This document shows positions 18,843-26,836 of a stretch of 64,000 bases of DNA, piece by piece. This stretch comes from a bacterium. GTDB taxonomy: Bacteria > Joyebacterota > Joyebacteria > Joyebacterales > Joyebacteraceae. Location: contig JAPEKQ010000010.1 in NCBI GenBank assembly GCA_029990205.1, positions 29,731 through 93,730 on the forward strand, in the 5' to 3' direction. Made by a program: the position numbers and the translations under genes. The notes under the pieces are model-generated. The model did not search any database. It saw only the letters and a program-made list of their open reading frames with translations, and was not told the origin of the DNA. Position 1 is the stretch's first letter. Each line of letters opens with the position of its first letter.

Positions 18843-19915
18843 GATCCGGTCCTCTCTGTGGTCCCGAGAATGCGGACCGGTTCGTGGAGCACATCGTGCA
18901 GATACAGCATCTGGATCAGCACTACGATCACAACGAAGAGCGGCGTCGCCATCAGCACGCCCCCGGCACCCAGCACGACCCCCATCAGGATCTGCATGCC
19001 GATGAGCAGCGCCGGCGGAAGCGAGACCGCCCGCTGATCGATCTGTGGTGTGATGAGGTAGTTCTCGAGGACCTGGACGACCGCGAACACGAGGATGACG
19101 TAGAGTGCCTTGATGGGATCGTCCGAAAGCGCTACGAGGATCGCCGGGATCGCGCCGAGCACCGGACCGACGTACGGAACGAACGATGCCAACGCCGCGA
19201 TCAGCGCGAGGGTGAGCGCCAGGGGAACGCCTGCGAGCAGGAGTCCGACGACCGTCAGTACCCCCACGACGAGCATCGAAGCGAGCCGCCCCGCGATCCA
19301 CCTCCTGAGGACATGCCCGAGCGCAGCCGCTACCTCGGCGCCTCGCTCTCGTCCTCCCGGTGGGATCAGGCGCAGCAAGCTCTTCACATAGGTCTGCGGC
19401 GCAATGGCGAAGTAGATTCCAAGTGCCAGGACGACGATGACGTTCAGTACGACGGTTGCCGTACCGGAGAAGAAACGCGTCAGCGGGCCGAGCAGCTCGG
19501 GACTCAGCGAGGCGAACTCGCCGGGCTCGGGGAACCGGGCCAGCACGGCGCGTCCCCATGAGTACTGCTCGAGCGCCTCCGCGCCGCGGTCCAGCGCGTC
19601 GGGAAGGAGTTCCACGAGCACCGTCACCTGGGAGGTCACCTGCGGGCCGATCGCCCAGAACAGACCGACGATCCCGCCCAGGAACAGCAGCACGAAGACA
19701 CCCAGCGCCGCCACTCGTGGCAATCGCGTCCGCCCGCAGATGAATGTCGCCACGCCATCGAAGAAGACCGCCAGCAGAATGGCGGCGAAGACCATGAGCA
19801 GCACACTCGCCGTCTTGAACACGAAGACGAGCAGCATTCCGGCGGTCAGCACCATCGCGATCACGATGGCTACCCTGCGTGTGAACTCGGCGCGGCTCAC
19901 GCTCGCGTCACCCAT
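18839..19915 (-). CDS. AI-2E family (PerM-type) membrane transporter
   Basis: This 358-residue protein has about eight hydrophobic segments. It shows the family's GVATFICGRTRLPR region, PPGGRERGAEVAAALGHVLRRWIAGR, and a final long membrane block around LVALSDDPIKALYVILVFAVVQVLENYLITPQI. AI-2E proteins export varied small molecules or ions; the autoinducer name is historical. The ATG overlaps the msrB stop by one base (TGATG), and btpA overlaps its end. Confidence 0.92.
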   Translation of the reverse strand: MGDASVSRAEFTRRVAIVIAMVLTAGMLLVFVFKTASVLLMVFAAILLAVFFDGVATFICGRTRLPRVAALGVFVLLFLGGIVGLFWAIGPQVTSQVTVLVELLPDALDRGAEALEQYSWGRAVLARFPEPGEFASLSPELLGPLTRFFSGTATVVLNVIVVLALGIYFAIAPQTYVKSLLRLIPPGGRERGAEVAAALGHVLRRWIAGRLASMLVVGVLTVVGLLLAGVPLALTLALIAALASFVPYVGPVLGAIPAILVALSDDPIKALYVILVFAVVQVLENYLITPQIDQRAVSLPPALLIGMQILMGVVLGAGGVLMATPLFVVIVVLIQMLYLHDVLHEPVRILGTTERTGS

Positions 19916-20331
19916 CAGTCCCCGCTCCCCTCGCCGCGACTCTCGTCGAGCTCGAGCGCGACCGAGTTGATGCAGTAGCGCAGGCCCGTCGGCCTGGGCC
20001 CATCCTCGAACACGTGCCCGAGGTGCGCCCCGCAGCTCCCGCAGATGACCTCCGTGCGAAAACGTCCGCCCGAGTCATCGGGCGCGGTCGCAACACTCCC
20101 GTCGCCGGCGGCCTGCCAGAAGCTCGGCCACCCGCTCCCCGAGTCGTACTTCGTCTCACCCGTGAACAGCACGTGCCCGCACCGCACACAGCGGAATCTC
20201 CCGTCACCCTTGTAGTCGTTGAGCTCGCCGGAGAACGGCTCTTCCGTCCCGCTCTCACAGGTGACGCGGTACTGCTCGGGCGTCAGTCTGCCGCGCCACT
20301 CGTCGGTGCGCTCGTCCTTCGTATCGGCCAT
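19915..20331 (-). CDS. msrB: Peptide-methionine (R)-S-oxide reductase
   Basis: The 138-residue protein is a complete MsrB. Structural zinc ligands are C48, C51, C97 and C100 (CVRC and CGSC). The catalytic cysteine is C120 in RYCINSVALE. The GSGWPSFW motif is present. It repairs methionine-R-sulfoxide. No lipobox or signal sequence is seen, so it is probably cytoplasmic. ATG 20331 follows GGGAG. Confidence 0.96.
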   Translation of the reverse strand: MADTKDERTDEWRGRLTPEQYRVTCESGTEEPFSGELNDYKGDGRFRCVRCGHVLFTGETKYDSGSGWPSFWQAAGDGSVATAPDDSGGRFRTEVICGSCGAHLGHVFEDGPRPTGLRYCINSVALELDESRGEGSGD

Positions 20332-20391
20332 TCCGTGGTACTCCCTCCGCGGGCTGTGTGTCGCGGACCGCGCGCGGCTGCGCTGCGCGGG

Positions 20392-21162
20392 CTACGCGTC
20401 TCCGGAACCTGCGCCCTTGTCGCCCAGGTGGCTGATATCACCCATGCCGTCGATGCTCTTCGACAGCGACGGTGATTCGTAGTACCGGACATCGCCGCTT
20501 CCCGCGACGCTCACGCGAAGCCGCTCGGTCGCCCAGACGGTCGTATCGCCGGAACCCGCGATATCGATCCTCGTCTTCTCGGTCCTCAGGTTCCCTGCGG
20601 CAACGTCGCCGGAGCCCGCGATGTCGATCGACTGGCTCCCGGCCACGCCGCTCATCCTGACGTCGCCCGACCCGGCGATGTTGATCTCGATCGCGTCGCA
20701 CCTCATGTCGTCCAGCACGACCGTCCCCGACCCCGCGATGTCGATGGAGACATCTTCCGAGTCGAGATCGGCGCAGTTGACGCTTCCTGAGCCGGCGATA
20801 CTGAACGCATTGACCGAGGGCGTCGTGATGGTGTAGCGAAGCGGACTGCGCGTTCTGAAGCTCACGCGCTTCTCCGGGTGTCGCAGCCTCAGGTGGAGCG
20901 TGCTGCCCTCGACCCTGGTCTCGATGTACTCGAGAAGATTCTCATCGGCCTCGACGATGATCGACGGCACGTCGCCGAACACCACGACCGCCTCGCCGGA
21001 TCCCTCGATGGCGATCCCGGTGAACTCCTCGATGGTGCGGGTCTCGGTCGCGGAAACCCCCGAGCCTTCGATGGTTGTACGACCCGACATCGCGATGCAA
21101 CCCGTCGAGAGCGCACCGACCGCAAGCACAACAACCAGCACTGCGATGAGAGACGCCTTCAT
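20392..21162 (-). CDS. DUF2807 (putative auto-transporter adhesin head) lipoprotein
   Basis: The 256-residue protein starts MKASLIAVLVVVLAVGA and has a lipobox ending LSTGC, so it is predicted to be lipid-anchored and exported. The body has a repeating IAGSG-x-V unit about every 18-22 residues, six times or more, typical of the right-handed beta-helix of DUF2807. ATG 21162 follows GGAAGGAGAGG. The family is common in Bacteroidetes and its role is undefined. The gene is in the GNAT run, 91 bases after the DsrE gene. Confidence 0.88.
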   Translation of the reverse strand: MKASLIAVLVVVLAVGALSTGCIAMSGRTTIEGSGVSATETRTIEEFTGIAIEGSGEAVVVFGDVPSIIVEADENLLEYIETRVEGSTLHLRLRHPEKRVSFRTRSPLRYTITTPSVNAFSIAGSGSVNCADLDSEDVSIDIAGSGTVVLDDMRCDAIEINIAGSGDVRMSGVAGSQSIDIAGSGDVAAGNLRTEKTRIDIAGSGDTTVWATERLRVSVAGSGDVRYYESPSLSKSIDGMGDISHLGDKGAGSGDA

Positions 21163-21253
21163 TGGTCCTCTCCTTCCAGGTGTTCCGTGCTCGCCAGCCC
21201 GCGCCGCCCGCGTGCATCGGTGTCCTGACGGCCCGCTGGCCGTCACGCTTCGC

Positions 21254-21589
21254 CTATATCGTTACGATCCTGTCCGTCTTCATCAGGTCGGCGACGATCC
21301 CGTCCATACTCCCTATCCTGCCGGCCTTCATCTTCCGCTTGAGGCCGAAGTACTCAACGCACGTCCCACACGCCACCAGATCGACTCCCGAGCTCTCGAG
21401 ATGCTCGATCGCATCGAGCACGGGCGACCCCTCGGCGAGCAGCTTCACCGCGGCGTTGTAGAAGAGCATGCGCTCGGGTCTGTCGGATGATGCCGCGAGC
21501 TTCCGGAGGAAGCTCGCCATCAGCACACCACCCAGTTCATCCGAACCGCGGCCCATCGTCTCGCTGTTGATCACGACGACGCTTCTCAC
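21254..21589 (-). CDS. DsrE/YedF-C-like sulfurtransferase-family protein
   Basis: The 111 residues begin VRSVVVINSETMGRG and include the DELGGVLMASFL segment and a central CGTCVEYFGL motif with two cysteines. This is the C-terminal half of YedF-type proteins. The usual N-terminal TusA (SirA) domain is absent. I start it at GTG 21589, with GGAGG nine bases upstream, overlapping the kinase stop (GTGA). Sulfur relay is the family theme, but no partner sulfur gene is adjacent. Confidence 0.82.
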   Translation of the reverse strand: MRSVVVINSETMGRGSDELGGVLMASFLRKLAASSDRPERMLFYNAAVKLLAEGSPVLDAIEHLESSGVDLVACGTCVEYFGLKRKMKAGRIGSMDGIVADLMKTDRIVTI

Positions 21590-22296
21590 TCGTCTAACCT
21601 CCCGTCTCCCCCGGTACACCTCCCGTTTCCCTTGCTACACCATCGGACCCTTGGATTCAAGAAAACGTTGTTTCCGACGACCACATCCGCCAGCCCCGCC
21701 GGTCTCACCGTATCGAGGTAGTGCTGTTCGCCGGGGATGTACCGCGTGCGGTAGCGTTCGCGGACCGCCTCCCCGGACCCGAAGAGCTCCAGATCGCGAG
21801 TCAGGGCGCGCTCCAGAGCCACGCTGAAGTCGACATCGATGAACACCCGGTAGTCCCAGTGCCCGTTGAGTTCCGGGCGAAGCAGAAAGATGCCGTCGCA
21901 CACGGCAATGCCATCCACAGGGAGGAGCTCCTCGACCGACTCCACCGGCGCGTCCGCGCGGAAGTCATAGACGGCGCGCCGCACGCGGTGGCTCCCGCCG
22001 GGGCCGAGCGGCCGCAGCACATGGCGAACGAACGCATCGTAATCGAACGAATCCTCGTAGTATCCCAGCGGCGAGCTGTCGCCACGGCGCTTCCGCACCG
22101 ACGCCGGATTGTGGAACCCGTCGATCGAGACGCGCAGAGCGGTCCTCCCGCCCCGCTCGATCTCGACGGCGAGTTCGTCCGCGAAGAAGGTCTTCCCGGC
22201 AACACCAACGCCGTCGACGGCCACACGGATCGGGTGCGGACGTTCGACGGCGCAGATGGCTTCCGCGATCTGTCGTATCACGCTCTCGCGCGTCAC
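21586..22296 (-). CDS. Uridine kinase-like P-loop protein
   Basis: The 236-residue protein has a Walker A of the form GVGVAGKT near residue 30, an acidic DGFH motif where uridine kinases bind the nucleoside, and a C-terminal RYRTRYIPGEQHYL segment. It is close to actinobacterial-type uridine kinases or related phosphoribulokinase/UK-fold enzymes. The start is GTG 22296, overlapping the GNAT stop (GTGA). The phosphate acceptor is not certain: its tight coupling to acetyltransferase genes could mean a small-molecule-modification role instead of pyrimidine salvage. Confidence 0.8.
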   Translation of the reverse strand: MTRESVIRQIAEAICAVERPHPIRVAVDGVGVAGKTFFADELAVEIERGGRTALRVSIDGFHNPASVRKRRGDSSPLGYYEDSFDYDAFVRHVLRPLGPGGSHRVRRAVYDFRADAPVESVEELLPVDGIAVCDGIFLLRPELNGHWDYRVFIDVDFSVALERALTRDLELFGSGEAVRERYRTRYIPGEQHYLDTVRPAGLADVVVGNNVFLNPRVRWCSKGNGRCTGGDGRLDE

Positions 22297-23279
22297 GATG
22301 TCGCGGTCTCGTTCACATCAAGATGGTACTCGGTCCACGCCGGGACCGCACGGAAGCCGAGCTGCAGGTTCAGGTCGAACATGGGGTTGTTCTCCTCATT
22401 GTCGGTCTCGATCACGCGCGCACCGCGCTCCCGAGCCCACTCGACCCCCTTGACCTTGAGCGCGGAAGCGATCCCGCGCCTCCGATGACTGCGCACGACC
22501 CCGGTCAGCCCGGTATAGAGCTTCTCCTTGTCCGCATCACTGAGCCACAGCCCGCTCGAGCCGACGTACCGCTCGCCGTCACGCGCGAACCAGTGCGATT
22601 CCATGGAGAACCTCGGGTTCTCGAAGCGCTTGCAGAACTGCTCGAACGACTGCTGCGTCGGAGGATCGGTGAACGGGACATCCTGGAAGAGCTCCCACTG
22701 GAGGTCATAGTACGACCGTTTCCAGTCCGGATCGACCGCGGCGAGTTCCCCGACGGTGTGGATCGTCAGTCCCTGGTCCAGGACCCTGTTGACCGCCGGC
22801 GACCAGCGCTCGAAGTCGAACTCATCCACGGCGAGCCTGGACACGGCGTACCGCATCCCGAAGGCGTACCCGCGGTCGGTGATGAACTTCACGTACTCCG
22901 GATGGTCCTCGCGCGTCCACGTCACCAGCTTCGACGGCCCGCGTTCCGCAAGTTCACCGACCACGAAGTCGTACATGCGTGAGCCGATGCCCCGACGGTG
23001 GTACTCGGGGTCAACGCTGACCTCGACGAAGTACTTCCCCGGCTTGTGACACCACGCCAGGTCTCCGCACGTACCGACGGCCACAACACGACCGTCGAGC
23101 CGACCGACAAACCGACTGTGGAACCACTTCTTGTCGCGGTTCTGGTCGTCGTGGCGGAACTCCTCCGTGCTCTCAGCCTCGTCCGGCCAGAGCGCGGTCG
23201 ATATCCGAACCACCTCGCGGTACTCCTCGTCCGTCCCTTCGAACGGACGGATCATCAGTTCTGTTGCTGTCCTGGTCAT
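22293..23279 (-). CDS. Two-domain GNAT acetyltransferase (array member 1)
   Basis: The 328-residue protein has two GNAT folds. The N-terminal acetyl-CoA loop is DPEYHRRGIGSRMYD (about 92-106) and the C-terminal one is SHRRRGIASALKVKG. Each is followed by the typical motif-B strand, ending with NEENNPMFDLNLQLGF. A linker segment DLQWELFQDVPFTDPPT is shared with the three sister proteins. The start ATG follows GGAGA and overlaps the stop of member 2 (ATGA). Which domain binds substrate is unknown; two-GNAT layouts also occur in mycothiol synthase MshD. Confidence 0.88.
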   Translation of the reverse strand: MTRTATELMIRPFEGTDEEYREVVRISTALWPDEAESTEEFRHDDQNRDKKWFHSRFVGRLDGRVVAVGTCGDLAWCHKPGKYFVEVSVDPEYHRRGIGSRMYDFVVGELAERGPSKLVTWTREDHPEYVKFITDRGYAFGMRYAVSRLAVDEFDFERWSPAVNRVLDQGLTIHTVGELAAVDPDWKRSYYDLQWELFQDVPFTDPPTQQSFEQFCKRFENPRFSMESHWFARDGERYVGSSGLWLSDADKEKLYTGLTGVVRSHRRRGIASALKVKGVEWARERGARVIETDNEENNPMFDLNLQLGFRAVPAWTEYHLDVNETATS

Positions 23280-24334
23280 GATGCTGTCTCCGTATCTTGT
23301 CCGGTACCCGCCTGCCCGAAAGCATCCCGCTCAGCGGAGCGGGCCTGCTTCATCGCAGGGTCCAGGTACCGATGGTAGTCTATCCATCCGGGCTCCGGTT
23401 CGAAGCCCAGCTTGAGATTGATGTCGTACATCGGGTTCGTCGCGGCGTTCTCGGTCCGGACCCTCACGAAGCCCAGGTCGCGCGCGTCCGCGAGCACTGC
23501 CACCTTGAGCGCGGTGGCGATGCCGCGTCTGCGGTAGTCCCTCCTGACCCCAGTGATCTCGGTCCCGAGCGTCTCCCGGTCGGCCGGGTTGCGCCACAAG
23601 AGCGTCGCCCCGACCCACTCGTCGCCGTCCAGCGCGACGTATCCGAGCCGCGGGTCGTACCCCGGCGGCTGCATGATCTTGAGATACGTCTCGAAGCTCC
23701 GTCGGACGGGCGGGTCATCGTTCGGCATGTCCTGCATCGCCTCCCAGTCCAGATCGTAGAGCCGCCGCATCGCGTCCGGAACGCGCTCCGCAAGACGGTC
23801 GAGTCGCTCGATGGTAACGCCGCTTCCGAGTACCCGCTCCCGCACGTCGCCGAACCGCGACTCGTCGAAGTCCCGAAGTGTCAGGCACGAGTTCGCACCG
23901 CGCATGATCTCCCGGAACCCGCGCTTCTCCGCGAAGCGCATCGCGACGTCACGGTCCTCCCGGATCCACGTCGAGAAGTAGACGGGCGGCGGATCGGCCT
24001 TGGCGAGCTCTCCCATGATAAACTCGTAGAGCGCCGTTCCGATCCCCCTGTTCCCGTACTCCGGATGCACCGAGAAGTACAGCGTGTACTTCCCGGGCAC
24101 GTGACTCCAGTTCGACTCGCCGAAGTTACCGGCCGCCACAACGTGGCCGTCGAGTTCGGCCAGAATGCGCCGGTACATGTACTGCTTCTCCCGGGCGTCA
24201 TCCCGATGCCTGATGTTCTCGACGCACGTCGGCCGCTCCGGCTCCCACGCGTTCGCGATGAGGACGATCGCCTCGTAGTCGGCGTCGCTTCCGTCAAACT
24301 CGCGTATCAGGATGTCCGTGTTCGGCTCAGTCAT
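23276..24334 (-). CDS. Two-domain GNAT acetyltransferase (array member 2)
   Basis: This 352-residue paralog has N-terminal HPEYGNRGIGTALYE and C-terminal RDYRRRGIATALKVAVL acetyl-CoA loops. The linker reads DLDWEAMQDMPNDDPPV. It is the most diverged member around the C-terminal end (TENAATNPMYDINLKLGF instead of TDNEENNPMY). A charged tail follows the second domain. ATG 24334 lies just inside the end of member 3, overlapping it by eight bases. Substrate unknown. Confidence 0.87.
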   Translation of the reverse strand: MTEPNTDILIREFDGSDADYEAIVLIANAWEPERPTCVENIRHRDDAREKQYMYRRILAELDGHVVAAGNFGESNWSHVPGKYTLYFSVHPEYGNRGIGTALYEFIMGELAKADPPPVYFSTWIREDRDVAMRFAEKRGFREIMRGANSCLTLRDFDESRFGDVRERVLGSGVTIERLDRLAERVPDAMRRLYDLDWEAMQDMPNDDPPVRRSFETYLKIMQPPGYDPRLGYVALDGDEWVGATLLWRNPADRETLGTEITGVRRDYRRRGIATALKVAVLADARDLGFVRVRTENAATNPMYDINLKLGFEPEPGWIDYHRYLDPAMKQARSAERDAFGQAGTGQDTETAS

Positions 24335-25331
24335 TGCGCGCCTCGGCGCCGACGGGCTCGCCAGCCTCGGGAGCACCCACCATCTTTCGATAGATGACCT
24401 CACCCGGCATCTTCTCGAACCCGAGCTGAACATTGATCCCGTACATCGGGTTGTTCTCCTCGTTGTCCGTGATGATGTAGCGCACGCCGTGATCACGCGC
24501 GAACTCGCTCACCCGGACCTTCAGATCGGTCGCGATGCCCTTGCGACGGTACGGCTTCAGAACACCTGTCAGTCCCTGGTAGAGTCGCTCGGCGCTCGCG
24601 AGACACTTCCAGGTGCTCGACATCCCCACGTAGTCATCGCCGTCCACCGCGATGAACCATGACGCGCCAAGGAACGCGGGGTGCTCGAACTGCTTGATCC
24701 ATTCATCGAACGGGCGCCTGGTCAGGGGATCCGGCATCGGCACATCCTGGAGGATCGCCCAGACGAGGTCGTAGAGCTTCGTCTTCGCGTCCGGGTCGTT
24801 CTCGAGCAGCCAGTCCCCTGTCCTGACGGTGAGACCGGCTCGCTCCACACTCCCGAGCTTCGGCGAGAAGGTATCCCAGTCGAAAGCGTCAACATCGAGC
24901 CGCGAGACCTCCTGTCGCTGGATGCGCTCGTAGCCCCGCTTCTCGAGGAAGCGCAGTGCGTCCTCGCGGTCCTCCATTGCGTCGCTGACAAGCTTGACGG
25001 GTTTCAGATCCCTTGCCTCGAGCACGCCCGTGACATGATCGTAGAGTCGCGTCCCGATGCCCCTGCGCTGCCATTCGGGGTGAACAACGACATACACGAA
25101 ATACTTGCCCGGTTCGTAGCTCCCGGCGGACTCACCGACCGAGGCGTACGCCACGATCTCGCCGTCTTCCTCCCACATGTAACGCTGCCTGAAGAATCTC
25201 TTCTCGCGCATCCCGTCATCGACCTTGAGGCCCTCGGCCGTCAGAGGCCACTCGGGCAGGACCGCGTTGTGTATCTCCACCAGCCGGGTGTAGTCCCGGT
25301 CGCTGTTGTCAAACTCCCGCAAGTGTCTCAT
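24327..25331 (-). CDS. Two-domain GNAT acetyltransferase (array member 3)
   Basis: The 334-residue paralog contains HPEWQRRGIGTRLYD in the first domain and KPYRRKGIATDLKVRV in the second, with linker DLVWAILQDVPMPDPLT and the shared TDNEENNPMYGINVQLGF. I start it at ATG 25331, which has GGGAG ten bases upstream; longer in-frame readings lack a good ribosome-binding site. It follows member 4 after a 61-base gap. Confidence 0.87.
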   Translation of the reverse strand: MRHLREFDNSDRDYTRLVEIHNAVLPEWPLTAEGLKVDDGMREKRFFRQRYMWEEDGEIVAYASVGESAGSYEPGKYFVYVVVHPEWQRRGIGTRLYDHVTGVLEARDLKPVKLVSDAMEDREDALRFLEKRGYERIQRQEVSRLDVDAFDWDTFSPKLGSVERAGLTVRTGDWLLENDPDAKTKLYDLVWAILQDVPMPDPLTRRPFDEWIKQFEHPAFLGASWFIAVDGDDYVGMSSTWKCLASAERLYQGLTGVLKPYRRKGIATDLKVRVSEFARDHGVRYIITDNEENNPMYGINVQLGFEKMPGEVIYRKMVGAPEAGEPVGAEARND

Positions 25332-25392
25332 AGCTCTGTATCTCCCGGCGATGTCGTCTGGTTCCCATCCGACGACATCGCCCATCGGGCCG

Positions 25393-26403
25393 CTACGGCC
25401 CGCCGTTGTCATTGTCTCCGTCGGCGCCGTCTTCAGGCGCGTCCGGTTCCCGCAGCTTCTTCGTGAAGTCCAGCCACGCCGGCGTCGGCTCGAACCCGAG
25501 TTCGACGTTGAGGAGGTACATCGGGTTGTTCTCCTCATTGTCCGTCTCGAGGGTCGTCGCCCCGCGCTCCTTCGCCATCTCGAGCGCGGTCACCTTGAGC
25601 GCCGTGGCGATGCCGCGACGCCTGTGGCTCCGGAGGACCCCCGTGAGTCCCGTGTAGAGCTTCGCGGGCTCGGCCAGCGAGACCCAGAACCCGGTCAGGC
25701 CGACGAGTTCGTTGCCGTCGACGGCCGCGAGATGCAGGTTCGGATCGTAGCCCGGCGAACCGAGCTCCTTCATGAACTGCTCGAACGCAACCTCGGTCGG
25801 CGGATCCGGAAGCGGGACGTCCTTCCATGTCTCCATGTTGAGTCGCCAGTACTTCCGGTCCCAGTCGTCGAAGCGCTCCGGCAGCTGCGCGTTCGTCACG
25901 ATCTCGATACCCTGCGCTTCCACCTTCTCGCGCGCCCCCTCGAACCGGGACGGGTCGAAGGCCGCCACATCGAGCCTTGAGACCTGATACCGCATCACGG
26001 ACTCGAAGCCGCGCTTCGTCAGAAAGCGGATGTACTCGGGTCGGTCCTCGCGCGTGTCCGACGTCAGTTCGACCGGGTCGTGCGACGTCAGGAACTCCAC
26101 CAGGTAGTCGTACATGGCCGAGCCGTAGCCCTTCCTCTGGTGGTCCGGATGGACCTGTATCCACAACGAGTACTTCCCCGGCTTGTGACACCACTCGCTC
26201 TCGATACATCCCCCGTACCCGACGATCTCGCCATCCACCTCACCGATCACCCTGTGGAACAGAAACTTCGGATTCCGCGTCTTGTCGCGGTACTTGATCG
26301 ACTCGACGGCCGACAGCTCGTCGGGCCAGATCGCGTTGTTGATCCCGACCATCGCCTCGTACTCGGCGTCGACGGGAACGAAAGGTCTGATAGCAATGCT
26401 CAT
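25393..26403 (-). CDS. Two-domain GNAT acetyltransferase (array member 4, first gene of the run)
   Basis: The 336-residue protein starts MSIAIRPFVPVDAEYEAMV and has HPDHQRKGYGSAMYD and SHRRRGIATALKVTAL as its two acetyl-CoA loops. The linker NMETWKDVPLPDPPT and the C-terminal TDNEENNPMYLLNVELGF mark it as a paralog of the next three genes. ATG 26403 is preceded by GGGAGAG at five bases. Upstream lies a 425-base leader with its own small ORFs and RNA pairings, which makes this the likely regulated first cistron. Confidence 0.88.
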   Translation of the reverse strand: MSIAIRPFVPVDAEYEAMVGINNAIWPDELSAVESIKYRDKTRNPKFLFHRVIGEVDGEIVGYGGCIESEWCHKPGKYSLWIQVHPDHQRKGYGSAMYDYLVEFLTSHDPVELTSDTREDRPEYIRFLTKRGFESVMRYQVSRLDVAAFDPSRFEGAREKVEAQGIEIVTNAQLPERFDDWDRKYWRLNMETWKDVPLPDPPTEVAFEQFMKELGSPGYDPNLHLAAVDGNELVGLTGFWVSLAEPAKLYTGLTGVLRSHRRRGIATALKVTALEMAKERGATTLETDNEENNPMYLLNVELGFEPTPAWLDFTKKLREPDAPEDGADGDNDNGGP

Positions 26404-26425
26404 CGTGTCTCTCCCTGGTTCGTTG

Positions 26426-26593
26426 TCATTCTCCTGTGCGCCCGCGGGTCGCCGCGGACGCGCTCTCACCGTGCTGCCCTTCCTGCCCGTGCCGCCTCTT
26501 CTGCTCTCGCTGCTCCTGCCGCTCTGAACCGGCGCCCGGTTCTCTCACGTGGCGCCCCCTGTACCGATATGACTGACCACCGCTCAATCCCAT
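26426..26593 (-). CDS. Possible small charged protein (55 residues) in the GNAT leader
   Basis: An open frame runs from ATG 26593 to TGA 26426, ending 22 bases before the first GNAT start. The product would be MGLSGGQSYRYRGRHV followed by a Gln/Glu/Arg-rich stretch (QEQREQKRRHGQEGQHGE). It has no family that I recognise. The ribosome-binding site is weak (AGGGG nine bases upstream). It may be chance in this GC-rich leader, or a second leader cistron coupled to the GNAT gene. Confidence 0.3.
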   Translation of the reverse strand: MGLSGGQSYRYRGRHVREPGAGSERQEQREQKRRHGQEGQHGESASAATRGRTGE

Positions 26594-26677
26594 AGGTGTA
26601 GAACCCCTGTGGACGGAGTACGCCGTGATGTCTGTGTGCGCTGTTCTTGTGTGTGGGTTCGAGAGAGGCCCCCTGGG

Positions 26678-26719
26678 CTCCAGAGACCTCCGTAGTGCGG
26701 TACTGCTGGAGGTATGGAG
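26678..26719 (-). promoter_or_regulatory. Attenuator-like hairpin downstream of the leader ORF
   Basis: Starting at the base after the leader ORF stop, the minus strand can fold CTCCATACCTCC (26708-26719) with GGAGGTCTCTGGAG (26678-26691) around a 16-base loop. The 3' arm contains GGTCTCT, which can instead pair with AGAGACC inside the leader ORF (26730-26736). No poly-U tract follows, so control would be by ribosome-dependent refolding or by a different terminator. Pairing was found by eye. Confidence 0.55.
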
Positions 26720-26779
26720 CTAGGTGGTCGGTCTCTCGAGGTGCGTTCTCACACAGACGGGCTGGGTGATGTCAGACAT
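26720..26779 (-). CDS. Putative 19-residue leader peptide upstream of the GNAT array
   Basis: ATG 26779 to TAG 26720 encodes MSDITQPVCVRTHLERPTT. The ribosome-binding site is AAGGAGGAGGTG, ending about four bases before the ATG, among the best in the window. It lies about 50 bases below a good promoter. Its codons 8-10 (GTC TGT GTG) and 14-17 are complementary to separate downstream leader segments, as in leader-peptide attenuators. It has no similarity I can name. I infer a regulatory uORF; direct evidence of translation is lacking. Confidence 0.6.
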   Translation of the reverse strand: MSDITQPVCVRTHLERPTT

Positions 26780-26836
26780 CCGCACCTCCTCCTTCGATCT
26801 GAAACCTTCGCCGACCTGATTCCTAACGTACCGTGT

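Noticed and set aside
26400..26429. Nine-codon frame MTTNQGETR whose stop overlaps the first GNAT ATG
   Set aside because: The AGGAG site is only one base from the ATG, too close for efficient initiation. Kept here because the overlap is suggestive.
26650..26670. tRNA-like GGTTCGA sequence
   Set aside because: No acceptor, D or anticodon stems can be built around it; the GTTCGAGAG belongs to the leader pairing segments.
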